This document shows, piece by piece, positions 33,767 to 42,004 of a stretch of 44,896 nucleotides of DNA. The DNA comes from Burkholderiales bacterium (GTDB lineage Bacteria > Pseudomonadota > Gammaproteobacteria > Burkholderiales > Burkholderiaceae_C). Positions within the stretch are counted from its first letter, which is position 1, and the number at the start of each line of letters is the position of its first letter. The notes below the pieces were generated by a model, which saw only the letters and a program-made list of their open reading frames with translations, ran no database searches and had not been told where the DNA came from. Made by a program: the position numbers and the translations under genes. The DNA lies in assembly GCA_018969975.1 (NCBI GenBank), contig JAGWXI010000012.1:1-44896 (forward strand), read 5' to 3'.

Positions 33767-35584
33767 CTAAGAGGCGGCTCTTGCGGCCTCTGCATTACGC
33801 AAACGAATATGCAACTCGCGTAATTGCTTCTCATCCACTGGGCCCGGTGCTTGCGTAAGCAAACACTGGGCTCTTTGGGTTTTGGGGAATGCGATAACGT
33901 CGCGAATCGATTCAGCGCCAGTCATCAAAGTCACGATGCGGTCAAGCCCAAACGCCAAACCACCGTGTGGTGGCGCACCGTATTGCAGTGCGTCTAACAA
34001 GAAGCCAAATTTGAGTTGCGCTTCTTCGGGTGTGATTTTTAAAGCATCAAACACTTTTTGTTGCACATCGGCACGGTGGATACGCACAGAGCCGCCACCC
34101 ATCTCCCAACCGTTGAGCACCATGTCGTAGCCTTTGGAGATGCATTTCTCGGGCGCTGTGGACATCCAATCTTCGTGTCCGTCTTTGGGTGCGGTGAAGG
34201 GGTGGTGGACTGCGGTGTAACGTTCAGTTGCATCGTCGTATTCGAACATGGGAAAGTCCGTAACCCATAGGGGCGCCCATCGGTCTTCGAATAATCCGTT
34301 TTTACGGCCAAATTCGCTGTGGCCAATTTTGACGCGTAATGCGCCAATCGCGTCATTGACGATTTTGGCTTTATCTGCACCAAAGAAAATCAAATCGCCA
34401 TCTTTTGCGTCAGTTCTGGCTAACACTTCATGGAGTGCGCGATCGTGTATGTTTTTCACAATCGGACTTTGCAAGCCATCGCGGCCTTTGGCGATTTCGT
34501 TTACTTTGATATAGGCTAGACCTTTAGCGCCATAAATTTTGACAAACTCGGTATAGCCATCTATATCACCGCGACTCAAGCCTGTTTCATCTTGCGCACC
34601 ACCTGGTACGCGTAGTGCTACGACACGTCCATCTTTCATTTGTGCTGCACCAGCAAAAACTTTGAAGTCAACGTCTTGCATCACTTGGGTGACGTCGATG
34701 AATTCCATTTTGACGCGCAGATCTGGTTTGTCAGATCCAAACTTGAACATGGCTTCTTGGTAGGTCATGATTGGGAAGACCCCTAAATCCACCCCAATCG
34801 TATTGCTGAAAACCGTTTTGATCATGCCTTGGAATATTTCACGTATCTCTTCTTCCGTCATGAAAGACGTTTCAATATCTATCTGTGTAAATTCGGGTTG
34901 GCGGTCGGCTCGTAAGTCTTCATCGCGAAAACATTTGGTGATTTGGTAGTAGCGGTCAAAGCCAGCGACCATCAGTAACTGTTTAAACAACTGTGGTGAT
35001 TGCGGTAGCGCAAAGAATTGGCCATCGTGCACGCGGCTGGGAACTAAATAATCGCGCGCACCTTCAGGCGTGCTTTTGGTGAGCATCGGTGTTTCTATGT
35101 CCACAAAACCATTCGCATCTAAAAACTTACGTACCTCCATGGAAACGCGGTAGCGCAACATGAGGTTGTTTTGCATGTAGGGACGGCGCAAATCAAGCAC
35201 ACGGTGCGTTAATCGGGTGGTCTCGGAGAGATATTCGTCGTCAATTTGAAAAGGCGGTGTGGTTGACGCATTGAGCACGATGAGTTCATGGCACAGCACT
35301 TCAATCTTGCCGCTCTTCATACTGTCGTTGGTCGTGCCTTCGGGTCGTAAACGCACCAAGCCTTTGATCTGCACACAGTACTCATTGCGCACGTCTTCAG
35401 CTATCTTGAACATCTCTGCACGGTCTGGGTCGCACACCACTTGGCATTGGCCTTCGCGGTCTCGCAGGTCGATGAAGATCACGCCACCATGGTCACGGCG
35501 ACGGTTTACCCAGCCACACAACTCGACGTTTTGCCCGTTGAGGGCCTCGGTCACTAGACCACAGTAATGGGAACGCATAGCCAT
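33767..35584 (-). CDS. aspS: Aspartate-tRNA ligase (bacterial type)
   Basis: A class II synthetase that charges tRNA-Asp, or both tRNA-Asp and tRNA-Asn if the cell uses the indirect pathway; this cannot be decided here. The 605-residue product has the N-terminal OB-fold anticodon-binding domain ([14 protein letters not shown] near 22), motif 2 ([16 protein letters not shown] near 220), the bacteria-specific GAD insertion (about 290-410) and motif 3 ([10 protein letters not shown] near 540). Length fits the bacterial form. The start is the ATG at 35584, with a second ATG two codons in. It is the last gene of the long minus-strand train; DUF502 ends 2 bp upstream. Confidence 0.97.
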   Translation of the reverse strand: MAMRSHYCGLVTEALNGQNVELCGWVNRRRDHGGVIFIDLRDREGQCQVVCDPDRAEMFKIAEDVRNEYCVQIKGLVRLRPEGTTNDSMKSGKIEVLCHELIVLNASTTPPFQIDDEYLSETTRLTHRVLDLRRPYMQNNLMLRYRVSMEVRKFLDANGFVDIETPMLTKSTPEGARDYLVPSRVHDGQFFALPQSPQLFKQLLMVAGFDRYYQITKCFRDEDLRADRQPEFTQIDIETSFMTEEEIREIFQGMIKTVFSNTIGVDLGVFPIMTYQEAMFKFGSDKPDLRVKMEFIDVTQVMQDVDFKVFAGAAQMKDGRVVALRVPGGAQDETGLSRGDIDGYTEFVKIYGAKGLAYIKVNEIAKGRDGLQSPIVKNIHDRALHEVLARTDAKDGDLIFFGADKAKIVNDAIGALRVKIGHSEFGRKNGLFEDRWAPLWVTDFPMFEYDDATERYTAVHHPFTAPKDGHEDWMSTAPEKCISKGYDMVLNGWEMGGGSVRIHRADVQQKVFDALKITPEEAQLKFGFLLDALQYGAPPHGGLAFGLDRIVTLMTGAESIRDVIAFPKTQRAQCLLTQAPGPVDEKQLRELHIRLRNAEAARAAS

Positions 35585-35586
35585 TT

Positions 35587-36225
35587 TTAATTTCTCTTTT
35601 CTTCAATCTTGAGAGTGCTGGAAGGCGCCACTGCGCCCATAGAAATAACGTAGGTCAACGCTTCATCCACGCTGAGTTCGAGCTCGATCACGTCTTTGCG
35701 TTGCATCAATAAAAAGAATCCGCTTGTCGGGTTGGGCGTGGTGGGTACATAGACGCTGATGTAGTCGTCGCCTAATTGAGAAGCGACCTCACCACTGGCA
35801 ACGCCTGACTGAAAACCAATCGTCCAACTGCCCGCGTGGGGGTACTGCACCAACAGGGCTTGACGAAATGCCGTGCCGTTGCTGGAGAACAGTGTGTCGG
35901 AGACTTTTTTGACGCTGTTGTAAACCGTTTTAAAAACAGGAATGCGGGTAAATAGTTTGTTCCATTGGCGCAACCACCAACGTCCGGCAACGTTGGAGAC
36001 CAAGGCTCCAGAGACCATCAAGCCTAGGAACACAATGACTACGCCCAAGCCAGGCATTTGGCGCAATGCAGAAACTGTTTCAGATGACACCAAGGGATTC
36101 AAGCTCGAGACAGCGCTAATAAATATGCCGTCCATGACGCCGACCAACCAGGTAAGCACCCAAACGGTAATGGCCAAAGGCGTCCACACCAACAAGCCAG
36201 CGAAGAGGTATTTTTTAAATGGCAT
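35587..36225 (-). CDS. DUF502 family membrane protein
   Basis: A 212-residue inner-membrane protein of the DUF502 family, function unknown; relatives occur in bacteria and plants. Two hydrophobic spans are clear (about residues 7-30 and 55-78), followed by the conserved [18 protein letters not shown] segment near 100 and a soluble beta-rich C-terminal half with [14 protein letters not shown] near 160. The ATG at 36225 ([10 protein letters not shown]) is preferred over the TTG at 36240. Position just before aspS is common in Burkholderiales. The 93 bp upstream show no further gene. Confidence 0.92.
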   Translation of the reverse strand: MPFKKYLFAGLLVWTPLAITVWVLTWLVGVMDGIFISAVSSLNPLVSSETVSALRQMPGLGVVIVFLGLMVSGALVSNVAGRWWLRQWNKLFTRIPVFKTVYNSVKKVSDTLFSSNGTAFRQALLVQYPHAGSWTIGFQSGVASGEVASQLGDDYISVYVPTTPNPTSGFFLLMQRKDVIELELSVDEALTYVISMGAVAPSSTLKIEEKRN

Positions 36226-36318
36226 CAGTGGCAGGCACAACTAGCGATGCGTTTGTAAGCGTAAGTAAGCATGGCAGGCGGTGGGTAAAACCGTCCATTA
36301 TAGGTCGAGCGCCTGATT

Positions 36319-37761
36319 TCAAGTCCCAGAGAGCTTGTGGTGGCTTGCGTGCGTGTTGTGGATAAATTGGGGCGCTAGTGAGCCGACAACCATGCCCAAC
36401 AGACTTGCCAACAAACCCGCTAACTGCGCAGGAAATTCCTCGCCTAAAGGGGTGAATAACAACACCACCCAAACTGAGAGGCCTAGAACAATCGCTGCAA
36501 TCGCGCCTTGGGTAGAGGCCCTCTTCCAATACAAACCAAAGGTCAAGGGAACGAAGGCGCCAACAAGTGGCACTTGGTAAGCGCTAGAGACCATTTCGTA
36601 AATCGAGGTGCCTTGCATCAGGATGGCATAGCAGAGCACGATGGCACTAAAACCCAAGACGGTGACACGCATGGCACGCAGCTCCTGCTGGTCGCTTTGG
36701 TGCGGGTTGAATTGGCGCCATATATTTTCCGTGAAGGTAACACTGGGGGCTAGCAAAGTAGCCGAGGCGCACGACTTGATGGCCGACAACAAAGCACCAA
36801 AGAAGAGCACCTGCATGACAAACGGCATTTGCTCCATCACCAAAGTGGGCAATACTTTTTGTGGGTCTTCGGCTATCAAGCTTGTGGCCTTCTCGGGCAT
36901 GATGATCATGGCACTGACCACCAAAAACATCGGCACAAATGCAAACAAGATGTAGCAAATGCCGCCGATCACCGGACCATGCGTCGCGGCCTTAACACTG
37001 TTGGCGGACATCACGCGCTGAAACACATCTTGTTGCGGGATAGATCCAAACATGATGGTGACCGCAGCTGCTATAAAAAATGCAATCTCTTTGAAAGTGG
37101 GTTCAGGCCAAAACTTGAACATGTCTTGGCTGACTGCCAAGGCCACGACCTTGTCTGCGCCACCCGCTTGGTCAGCGGCAAACACAGCCAACACCGACAA
37201 GCCCACCACCAAAATAATCATTTGGATAAAGTCAGTGATAGCGACCGACCACATCCCGCCAAACAAGGTGTAGGCCAAGATAGAGACAACACCAATCACC
37301 ATGCCCCAAGGCACGCTGATCGCCCCACCAGAGAGCACGTTGAACACCAAACCCAATGCGGTAACTTGCGCAGAGACCCAACCCAAATAACTCAGCATGA
37401 TGATGAGTGAGCAAGCCACTTCCACCACGCGACCGTAGCGCTCGCGGTAGTAGTCGCTGATGGTCAAGAGTGTCATTTTGTAGAGCTTACCCGCAAAGAA
37501 CAGACCCACAAAGATCAAACAAAAACCCGCACCAAACGGGTCTTCCACCACGCCATGTAAACCACTGTTAACAAACTTAGCTGGAATTCCTAATACTGTT
37601 TCAGAACCAAACCAAGTGGCAAAGGTTGTCGTGACGATCATCACCAAGGGGAGATGGCGTCCCGCGATCGCAAAATCTGCTGAGTTGTGAACCCGTTTGG
37701 CTGCCAATAATCCAATAGCGATGGTGAAAAACAAATAAACAAAAACAAGTGTTAGCAACAT
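36319..37761 (-). CDS. Sodium:solute symporter (SSS family)
   Basis: A 480-residue inner-membrane symporter of the SSS/SLC5 family with about 13 predicted spans; the substrate is not evident. Family features seen: ADFAIAGRHLP near residue 28 between spans 1 and 2, TTTFATWFGSETVLGIPA near 45, the signature GGMWSVAITDFIQM near 168, and SIPQQDVFQRVMSA near 240. The gene begins 3 bp after the ubiB stop, so it is probably co-transcribed with the ubiquinone genes. The hydrophilic His-rich tail (HNTHASHHK) is short. Confidence 0.93.
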   Translation of the reverse strand: MLLTLVFVYLFFTIAIGLLAAKRVHNSADFAIAGRHLPLVMIVTTTFATWFGSETVLGIPAKFVNSGLHGVVEDPFGAGFCLIFVGLFFAGKLYKMTLLTISDYYRERYGRVVEVACSLIIMLSYLGWVSAQVTALGLVFNVLSGGAISVPWGMVIGVVSILAYTLFGGMWSVAITDFIQMIILVVGLSVLAVFAADQAGGADKVVALAVSQDMFKFWPEPTFKEIAFFIAAAVTIMFGSIPQQDVFQRVMSANSVKAATHGPVIGGICYILFAFVPMFLVVSAMIIMPEKATSLIAEDPQKVLPTLVMEQMPFVMQVLFFGALLSAIKSCASATLLAPSVTFTENIWRQFNPHQSDQQELRAMRVTVLGFSAIVLCYAILMQGTSIYEMVSSAYQVPLVGAFVPLTFGLYWKRASTQGAIAAIVLGLSVWVVLLFTPLGEEFPAQLAGLLASLLGMVVGSLAPQFIHNTHASHHKLSGT

Positions 37762-37764
37762 AGT

Positions 37765-39324
37765 TCAATGCATATAAGTGAAGAATTGCATAGCAGCTAA
37801 GCCTACAACAAAGCCTATTGCCGCCCACAACAAGCGTTGCACAAGGCGCTGAGTTTGGCGCTGAGATTCGACCATTGCGTCCACCAACGCATGGTTGTTA
37901 TTTTGTCGGTGCTTTAAGAATTCATGGATCAAACGGGGCAACTCCGGCAATAGCTTGGCATAACGCGGCGCCTCGTCTTTGAGTTGTTGCCAGAGCTTTT
38001 TAGGGCCAACTTGGTCGAGCATCCATTTTTCTAAGAAAGGTTTGGCGGTGCTCCAGAGGTCTAAATCCGGATCGAGTTGACGCCCCAAACCTTCTATATT
38101 GAGTAAGGTTTTTTGTAATAAAACCAACTGTGGTTGTATCTCCACATTGAAGCGACGCGAAGTTTGGAACAAACGCATCAACACCAAGCCTAAGGAAATT
38201 TCCTTCAATGGGCGATCAAAGTAAGGTTCGCATACCGCACGAACAGCAGATTCAAGTTCATCTACGCGTGTGTCTGCTGGAACCCAGCCCGACTCTACAT
38301 GCAACTGCGCCACCCGCTTGTAGTCACGCCTGAAGAACGCGGCGAAATTTTGCGCCAAGTACTCTTTATCTGACTCGGTGAGTGTGCCCACAATTCCGAA
38401 GTCGAGCGATACATAGCGCCCAAAAGTGGCAGGATCTACGCTGACTTGGATGTTGCCCGGATGCATGTCTGCATGGAAAAAACCATCGCGAAAAACTTGC
38501 GTGAAAAAGATGGTCACCCCATCGCGCGCAAGTTTTGGAATGTCGACCCCTGCTTCGCGCAAGCGGTCTATTTGGCTAATGGGTATGCCCTTCATGCGCT
38601 CCATCACCATCACGTCGGTGTGGCAGAAATCCCAAAACATTTCTGGAATCAAGACAAGATTTAAGCCGTCCATATTGCGACGCAGTTGGGTTGCGTTGGC
38701 TGCTTCTCGCACCAAATCTAATTCGTCGTGCAAATACTTATCGAACTCTGCCACCACCTCTTTAGGCTTGAGACGCTTGCCGTCAACCGACAAACGTTCT
38801 ACCCAGCTGGCCAACATGCGCATCAGACTCAAGTCTTTGTTGATCACCTCCAGCATGCCAGGTCGTAATACTTTCACCGCCACTTCCCGGCTGACACCAT
38901 GGCGGTCGACGATAACAGCAAAGTGCACTTGCGCGATCGACGCACTGGCGACGGGTTGCAGGGTGAATTCCGTGAATATCTCACCCAAGGTCTTGCCAAA
39001 TGCACGCTCGATGATGGCAACCGCTTGTTCTGAAGGAAAAGGCGGCACGCGTTCTTGCAACATGGCCAACTCGTCTGCAATATCAAATGGCAATAAGTCA
39101 CGGCGGGTAGAGAGCACTTGCCCAAACTTCACAAAGATGGGGCCCAAGTGCTCTAAGGCTTCTCGCAAGCGTTGCCCGCGTGGAGCAGAAAGATCGCGCC
39201 CTATCGAGACAATGCGGGCTAGCAAGCGCAAACCGGGTCTTTGGAAGCTGGTTAACACCAACTCATCTAGACCATAGCGCAAAATAATGAAAACAATATA
39301 GATACCGCGAAACAAACGGGTCAT
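37765..39324 (-). CDS. ubiB: Ubiquinone biosynthesis regulatory protein kinase UbiB
   Basis: An atypical protein-kinase-like (ABC1/ADCK) ATPase of the inner membrane needed for ubiquinone synthesis, acting with the UbiJ-UbiK-type assembly. The 519-residue product has the hallmark KxGQ motif in [18 protein letters not shown] near residue 68, [10 protein letters not shown] near 127 (the Ala-rich loop), HADMHPGNI near 288 (catalytic loop) and [10 protein letters not shown] near 310 (metal-binding DFG). Two hydrophobic spans at the extreme C-terminus anchor it. Its ATG overlaps the ubiJ stop by 4 bp (ATGA), so translation is coupled. Confidence 0.96.
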   Translation of the reverse strand: MTRLFRGIYIVFIILRYGLDELVLTSFQRPGLRLLARIVSIGRDLSAPRGQRLREALEHLGPIFVKFGQVLSTRRDLLPFDIADELAMLQERVPPFPSEQAVAIIERAFGKTLGEIFTEFTLQPVASASIAQVHFAVIVDRHGVSREVAVKVLRPGMLEVINKDLSLMRMLASWVERLSVDGKRLKPKEVVAEFDKYLHDELDLVREAANATQLRRNMDGLNLVLIPEMFWDFCHTDVMVMERMKGIPISQIDRLREAGVDIPKLARDGVTIFFTQVFRDGFFHADMHPGNIQVSVDPATFGRYVSLDFGIVGTLTESDKEYLAQNFAAFFRRDYKRVAQLHVESGWVPADTRVDELESAVRAVCEPYFDRPLKEISLGLVLMRLFQTSRRFNVEIQPQLVLLQKTLLNIEGLGRQLDPDLDLWSTAKPFLEKWMLDQVGPKKLWQQLKDEAPRYAKLLPELPRLIHEFLKHRQNNNHALVDAMVESQRQTQRLVQRLLWAAIGFVVGLAAMQFFTYMH

Positions 39325-39827
39325 ACAGACGCCTTTGGTGCGGAATTAGCAGACATCTTGGCAAGCACAAAACTGCGCAAGGCATCGATCACCTTCCTAG
39401 CGTTTTGCGTCACCACATGCGCCGGTGCATCGCCGATGATGCGCGCGAGGTCTTCTTCGGCATCCCAACGCACGTGGTCTATCAACCAATTGACCTCTGC
39501 CGCCAACTGCACGTCACCCTCAATGCGAATCGGTGGCTTGTCGCCTTGCAAGACAGCCTTGGCTAATACGAAGGGTGAAGGCTCGTTGACCTGCAAAATC
39601 AAATCTGGTTTTGTTGAATCGCTGGACGGCATCCACTCCAACAAGCCTGCTGGTGTACAAATGCATTGAAAAACAAAATCACGCCACACCAGTTGAATGC
39701 TGCGACCTTTTTGGCGCTGCAAACGATCACGTGCGGCTGGTTCTTGCATCAACACATGGTTGATAAATAGGATGACGCGTTGTTGGGCCTCGTCAAGTAG
39801 CCACGGAAAGGGGAACTGTGTTGCCAT
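39321..39827 (-). CDS. ubiJ: Ubiquinone biosynthesis accessory factor UbiJ (SCP2-like domain)
   Basis: A 168-residue protein with an SCP2 sterol-carrier-like domain thought to bind the polyprenyl chain of ubiquinone intermediates and scaffold the soluble Ubi complex. Diagnostic segments are [20 protein letters not shown] near residue 22, the LEW stretch, and [27 protein letters not shown], read in two parts, near 105-130. I use the ATG at 39827; the TTG three codons earlier is the alternative. Position directly before ubiB and near ubiE, with a 4-bp overlap, supports the name. Confidence 0.9.
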   Translation of the reverse strand: MATQFPFPWLLDEAQQRVILFINHVLMQEPAARDRLQRQKGRSIQLVWRDFVFQCICTPAGLLEWMPSSDSTKPDLILQVNEPSPFVLAKAVLQGDKPPIRIEGDVQLAAEVNWLIDHVRWDAEEDLARIIGDAPAHVVTQNARKVIDALRSFVLAKMSANSAPKASV

Positions 39828-39847
39828 AGCCCCCAATTATTCCTTGT

Positions 39848-40798
39848 TTATTGCAGCGCTTGTACGCCAGCAACCAACCATCCAACGCTGCCGTCTTTGG
39901 GCTTGGACATATTCCAAACTTCTCTAAAAGGCGTTGGGCCAGAAGACGGCTCTTCACGAATCAAGCCAGAGAACTCCACACTCGCCATGAAGTGGGTGGG
40001 GAGTTCTTCAATGCCAAGCATTTTGGCTTCGAGCATGACGACATCTGTCTGATTGGGCTGACCGCCAGCTGTGGACTCTCGCTCTGCGAGTTGGGTTTTA
40101 ATTTCTTCGACCATGGCGTCCGTCATCATGGTGCGCAATGTAGGTATGTCAGAGTTGTCCCATGCGCGTTGCAAAAGCATAAAGTTTTGCTTTGCCGCAC
40201 TAACAAATCCTGCAATATCAAACCCAGCAGGAATGCCCCACGTGTGGTCTGCGGTCAACGCTGATCCAATCATGGCGCCTGATCGGGCTGTTGAGACAGG
40301 TTGGTAGGAGGGGTCTGTATCGATGGGACGAGCGGATGCGTCATTACCAACATTTTTGGGGTTGTATTGCGATGGCGTACGCGGTTCAGATGCGCCCTGC
40401 GATCCATCAAACGTGAAAGGACTTCCTTGGGTGATAGCAGCGGCGGGTCGTCGTCTTAGAAAGAATCCCACCACCATCCAACCTACCAAGGCCATCAAAG
40501 CAAACATCAGAAATTGTCCGAACTCAGCGCCTAAACCCAGCGAATGCGCAAGCCATGCAAGCCCAAGTCCAGCAGCTAGTCCCCCTAACATGCCACCCCA
40601 CCGATTGCCTTGTGGTTGGGTAACCGAGGTTGGCGTAGTGGGCGAAGTATTTGGCGTTGCAGGCTTTGCCGCTTCCCGTTGGCTAACTTGGTTGGACTGC
40701 TGACCCATGGATTTACCACTGCCCAGACGTTTTGCCGCATCAACTGGCATGCAAATAAAAGTCATGGACATCATGGCGATTGCGATCCACTTTTTCAT
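39848..40798 (-). CDS. Tim44-like domain membrane protein
   Basis: A 316-residue envelope protein. It has a signal peptide (likely cleavage after VDA at about residue 21), a low-complexity Ser/Thr/Pro/Gln region (about 28-65), two hydrophobic segments (about 70-90 and 94-113) ending in an RRR stop-transfer, a linker, and a C-terminal Tim44-like domain (about 195-316, beginning AGFDIAGFVSAAKQNF). Tim44-like domains bind membranes or proteins; the bacterial role is unknown. Location between ubiE and ubiJ is conserved in Burkholderiales as far as I recall. Confidence 0.9.
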   Translation of the reverse strand: MKKWIAIAMMSMTFICMPVDAAKRLGSGKSMGQQSNQVSQREAAKPATPNTSPTTPTSVTQPQGNRWGGMLGGLAAGLGLAWLAHSLGLGAEFGQFLMFALMALVGWMVVGFFLRRRPAAAITQGSPFTFDGSQGASEPRTPSQYNPKNVGNDASARPIDTDPSYQPVSTARSGAMIGSALTADHTWGIPAGFDIAGFVSAAKQNFMLLQRAWDNSDIPTLRTMMTDAMVEEIKTQLAERESTAGGQPNQTDVVMLEAKMLGIEELPTHFMASVEFSGLIREEPSSGPTPFREVWNMSKPKDGSVGWLVAGVQALQ

Positions 40799-40840
40799 GT
40801 CAACTCCCTATTTAAAGTGTTGGTTACTATAGATTGTGTG

Positions 40841-41572
40841 TCAGCACTTGATGCCTACATGTAACGCCACCACACCCGCGCTCATGTTGTGAAAATCAAC
40901 ATGGCCAAAGCCACATTGTTTCATCAGTTGTTTAAGTTCTTTTTGGCCAGGATGCATGCGTATCGACTCAGCCAAATAACGATAGCTTGCGTCATCGCCC
41001 GCGACCAAATTGCCAAGCTTAGGCAATATGTTGAAGGAATACCAGTCGTAGGGTTTTTCCAAGGGCTTAGCAACTCTAGAAAACTCCAACACCAACAACT
41101 TGCCGTTGGGTTTGAGCACGCGGCACATTTCTTTCAAGGCCACATCTTTGTGCGTCATATTACGCAGACCAAAGGCAACACACACCACATCGAAGTGGTT
41201 ATCTGAAAAAGGTAATTTCTCTGCGTCACACACCAGGGTAGGTAAGTTGAAACCCTTATCCACCAAACGGTCGCGTCCTGTTCGCAACATGGCTTCGTTG
41301 ATGTCGGTATGCACCACACGCCCAGTGGGGCCGACTTGCTTGGCAAAGGCCATGGACAAATCGCCCGTGCCTCCCGCAATATCCAAAACTTGGTAGCCAG
41401 GGCGAATGTCTGCCACGGTGGTGGTGGTGTGCTTCCAAAGTCTGTGCAAGCCTAAAGACATCAGGTCGTTCATCACGTCGTACTTGCTGGCGACCGAATC
41501 AAACACGCGTCGCACGTGTTGGGATTTATCTTGCTCGTTTACCGTCTGAAAGCCGAAGTGGGTGGAACGCAT
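40841..41572 (-). CDS. ubiE: Demethylmenaquinone/2-methoxy-6-polyprenyl-1,4-benzoquinol methyltransferase
   Basis: A SAM-dependent C-methyltransferase of ubiquinone (and menaquinone) synthesis, soluble or loosely membrane-bound. The 243-residue product shows the UbiE signatures: [22 protein letters not shown], read in two parts, near residues 24-45, the SAM motif [10 protein letters not shown] near 64, DINEAML near 90 and [10 protein letters not shown] near 134. DUF971 ends 3 bp upstream, and the Tim44-like gene starts 42 bp downstream. Confidence 0.97.
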   Translation of the reverse strand: MRSTHFGFQTVNEQDKSQHVRRVFDSVASKYDVMNDLMSLGLHRLWKHTTTTVADIRPGYQVLDIAGGTGDLSMAFAKQVGPTGRVVHTDINEAMLRTGRDRLVDKGFNLPTLVCDAEKLPFSDNHFDVVCVAFGLRNMTHKDVALKEMCRVLKPNGKLLVLEFSRVAKPLEKPYDWYSFNILPKLGNLVAGDDASYRYLAESIRMHPGQKELKQLMKQCGFGHVDFHNMSAGVVALHVGIKC

Positions 41573-41575
41573 TTT

Positions 41576-42004
41576 TTAGTGTCCGTGGCTGCTGCACGCA
41601 CCGCCATTACCGCTAGCAGCACTTGGCATAGGTGTATCGCGCGTCACGCCGGCATCGGCTAAACGTTTTTCGTAGTCTTCCCACAAGCCGTCTTGTTCAG
41701 ATCCTAAGAAGTACAAATACTCCCAAGTGAACAAACCGCTGTCGTGGCCATCGGTGAAGGTCGGTTTGATGGCGTAGTTACCTACAGGCTCAATGTCGAG
41801 TAATCCGACATTACGCTTGCCAGTCTGCAAAACCTCTTGCCCAGGGCCATGTCCCTTGACCTCGGCCGAGGGACTATAGACGCGCATCAATTCAAATGGA
41901 ATGCGAAAGGCTGCACCATCAGAAAACTTCACCTCGAGCACACGACTTGCGCTGTGCGCTGTGATGTCCTCGGGTGTTGGGTTGTTAGTTTGTAGGCGAG
42001 ACAT
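41576..42004 (-). CDS. DUF971 (gamma-butyrobetaine hydroxylase-like N-terminal) domain protein
   Basis: A 142-residue cytoplasmic protein with one DUF971 domain, the small beta-rich zinc-binding fold also found at the N-terminus of gamma-butyrobetaine hydroxylase. Seen: VLEVKFSDGAAFRIPFELMR near residues 23-42, then GNYAIKPTFTDGHDSGLFTWEYL, read in two parts, near 75-97. The tail is Gly/Ser/His-rich with one Cys (GACSSHGH) and could bind metal. Standalone forms have been linked to Fe-S cluster metabolism, but no function is shown here. It sits with no gap after the FAD/Fe-S oxidase gene and 3 bp before ubiE. Confidence 0.9.
   Translation of the reverse strand: MSRLQTNNPTPEDITAHSASRVLEVKFSDGAAFRIPFELMRVYSPSAEVKGHGPGQEVLQTGKRNVGLLDIEPVGNYAIKPTFTDGHDSGLFTWEYLYFLGSEQDGLWEDYEKRLADAGVTRDTPMPSAASGNGGACSSHGH

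Noticed and set aside
33771-33796. Small hairpin (AAGAG/CTCTT and AGAGGC/GCCTCT) at the convergent ends of the Thr-rich gene and aspS
   Set aside because: Stems of five to six bases lie inside the aspS C-terminal codons with no T-tract, so I do not call a terminator.
36829-37410. 193-codon plus-strand frame opposite the sodium symporter gene
   Set aside because: Its His/Gln/Asp-rich composition is the antisense of membrane-protein codons; there is no ribosome binding site or homology.
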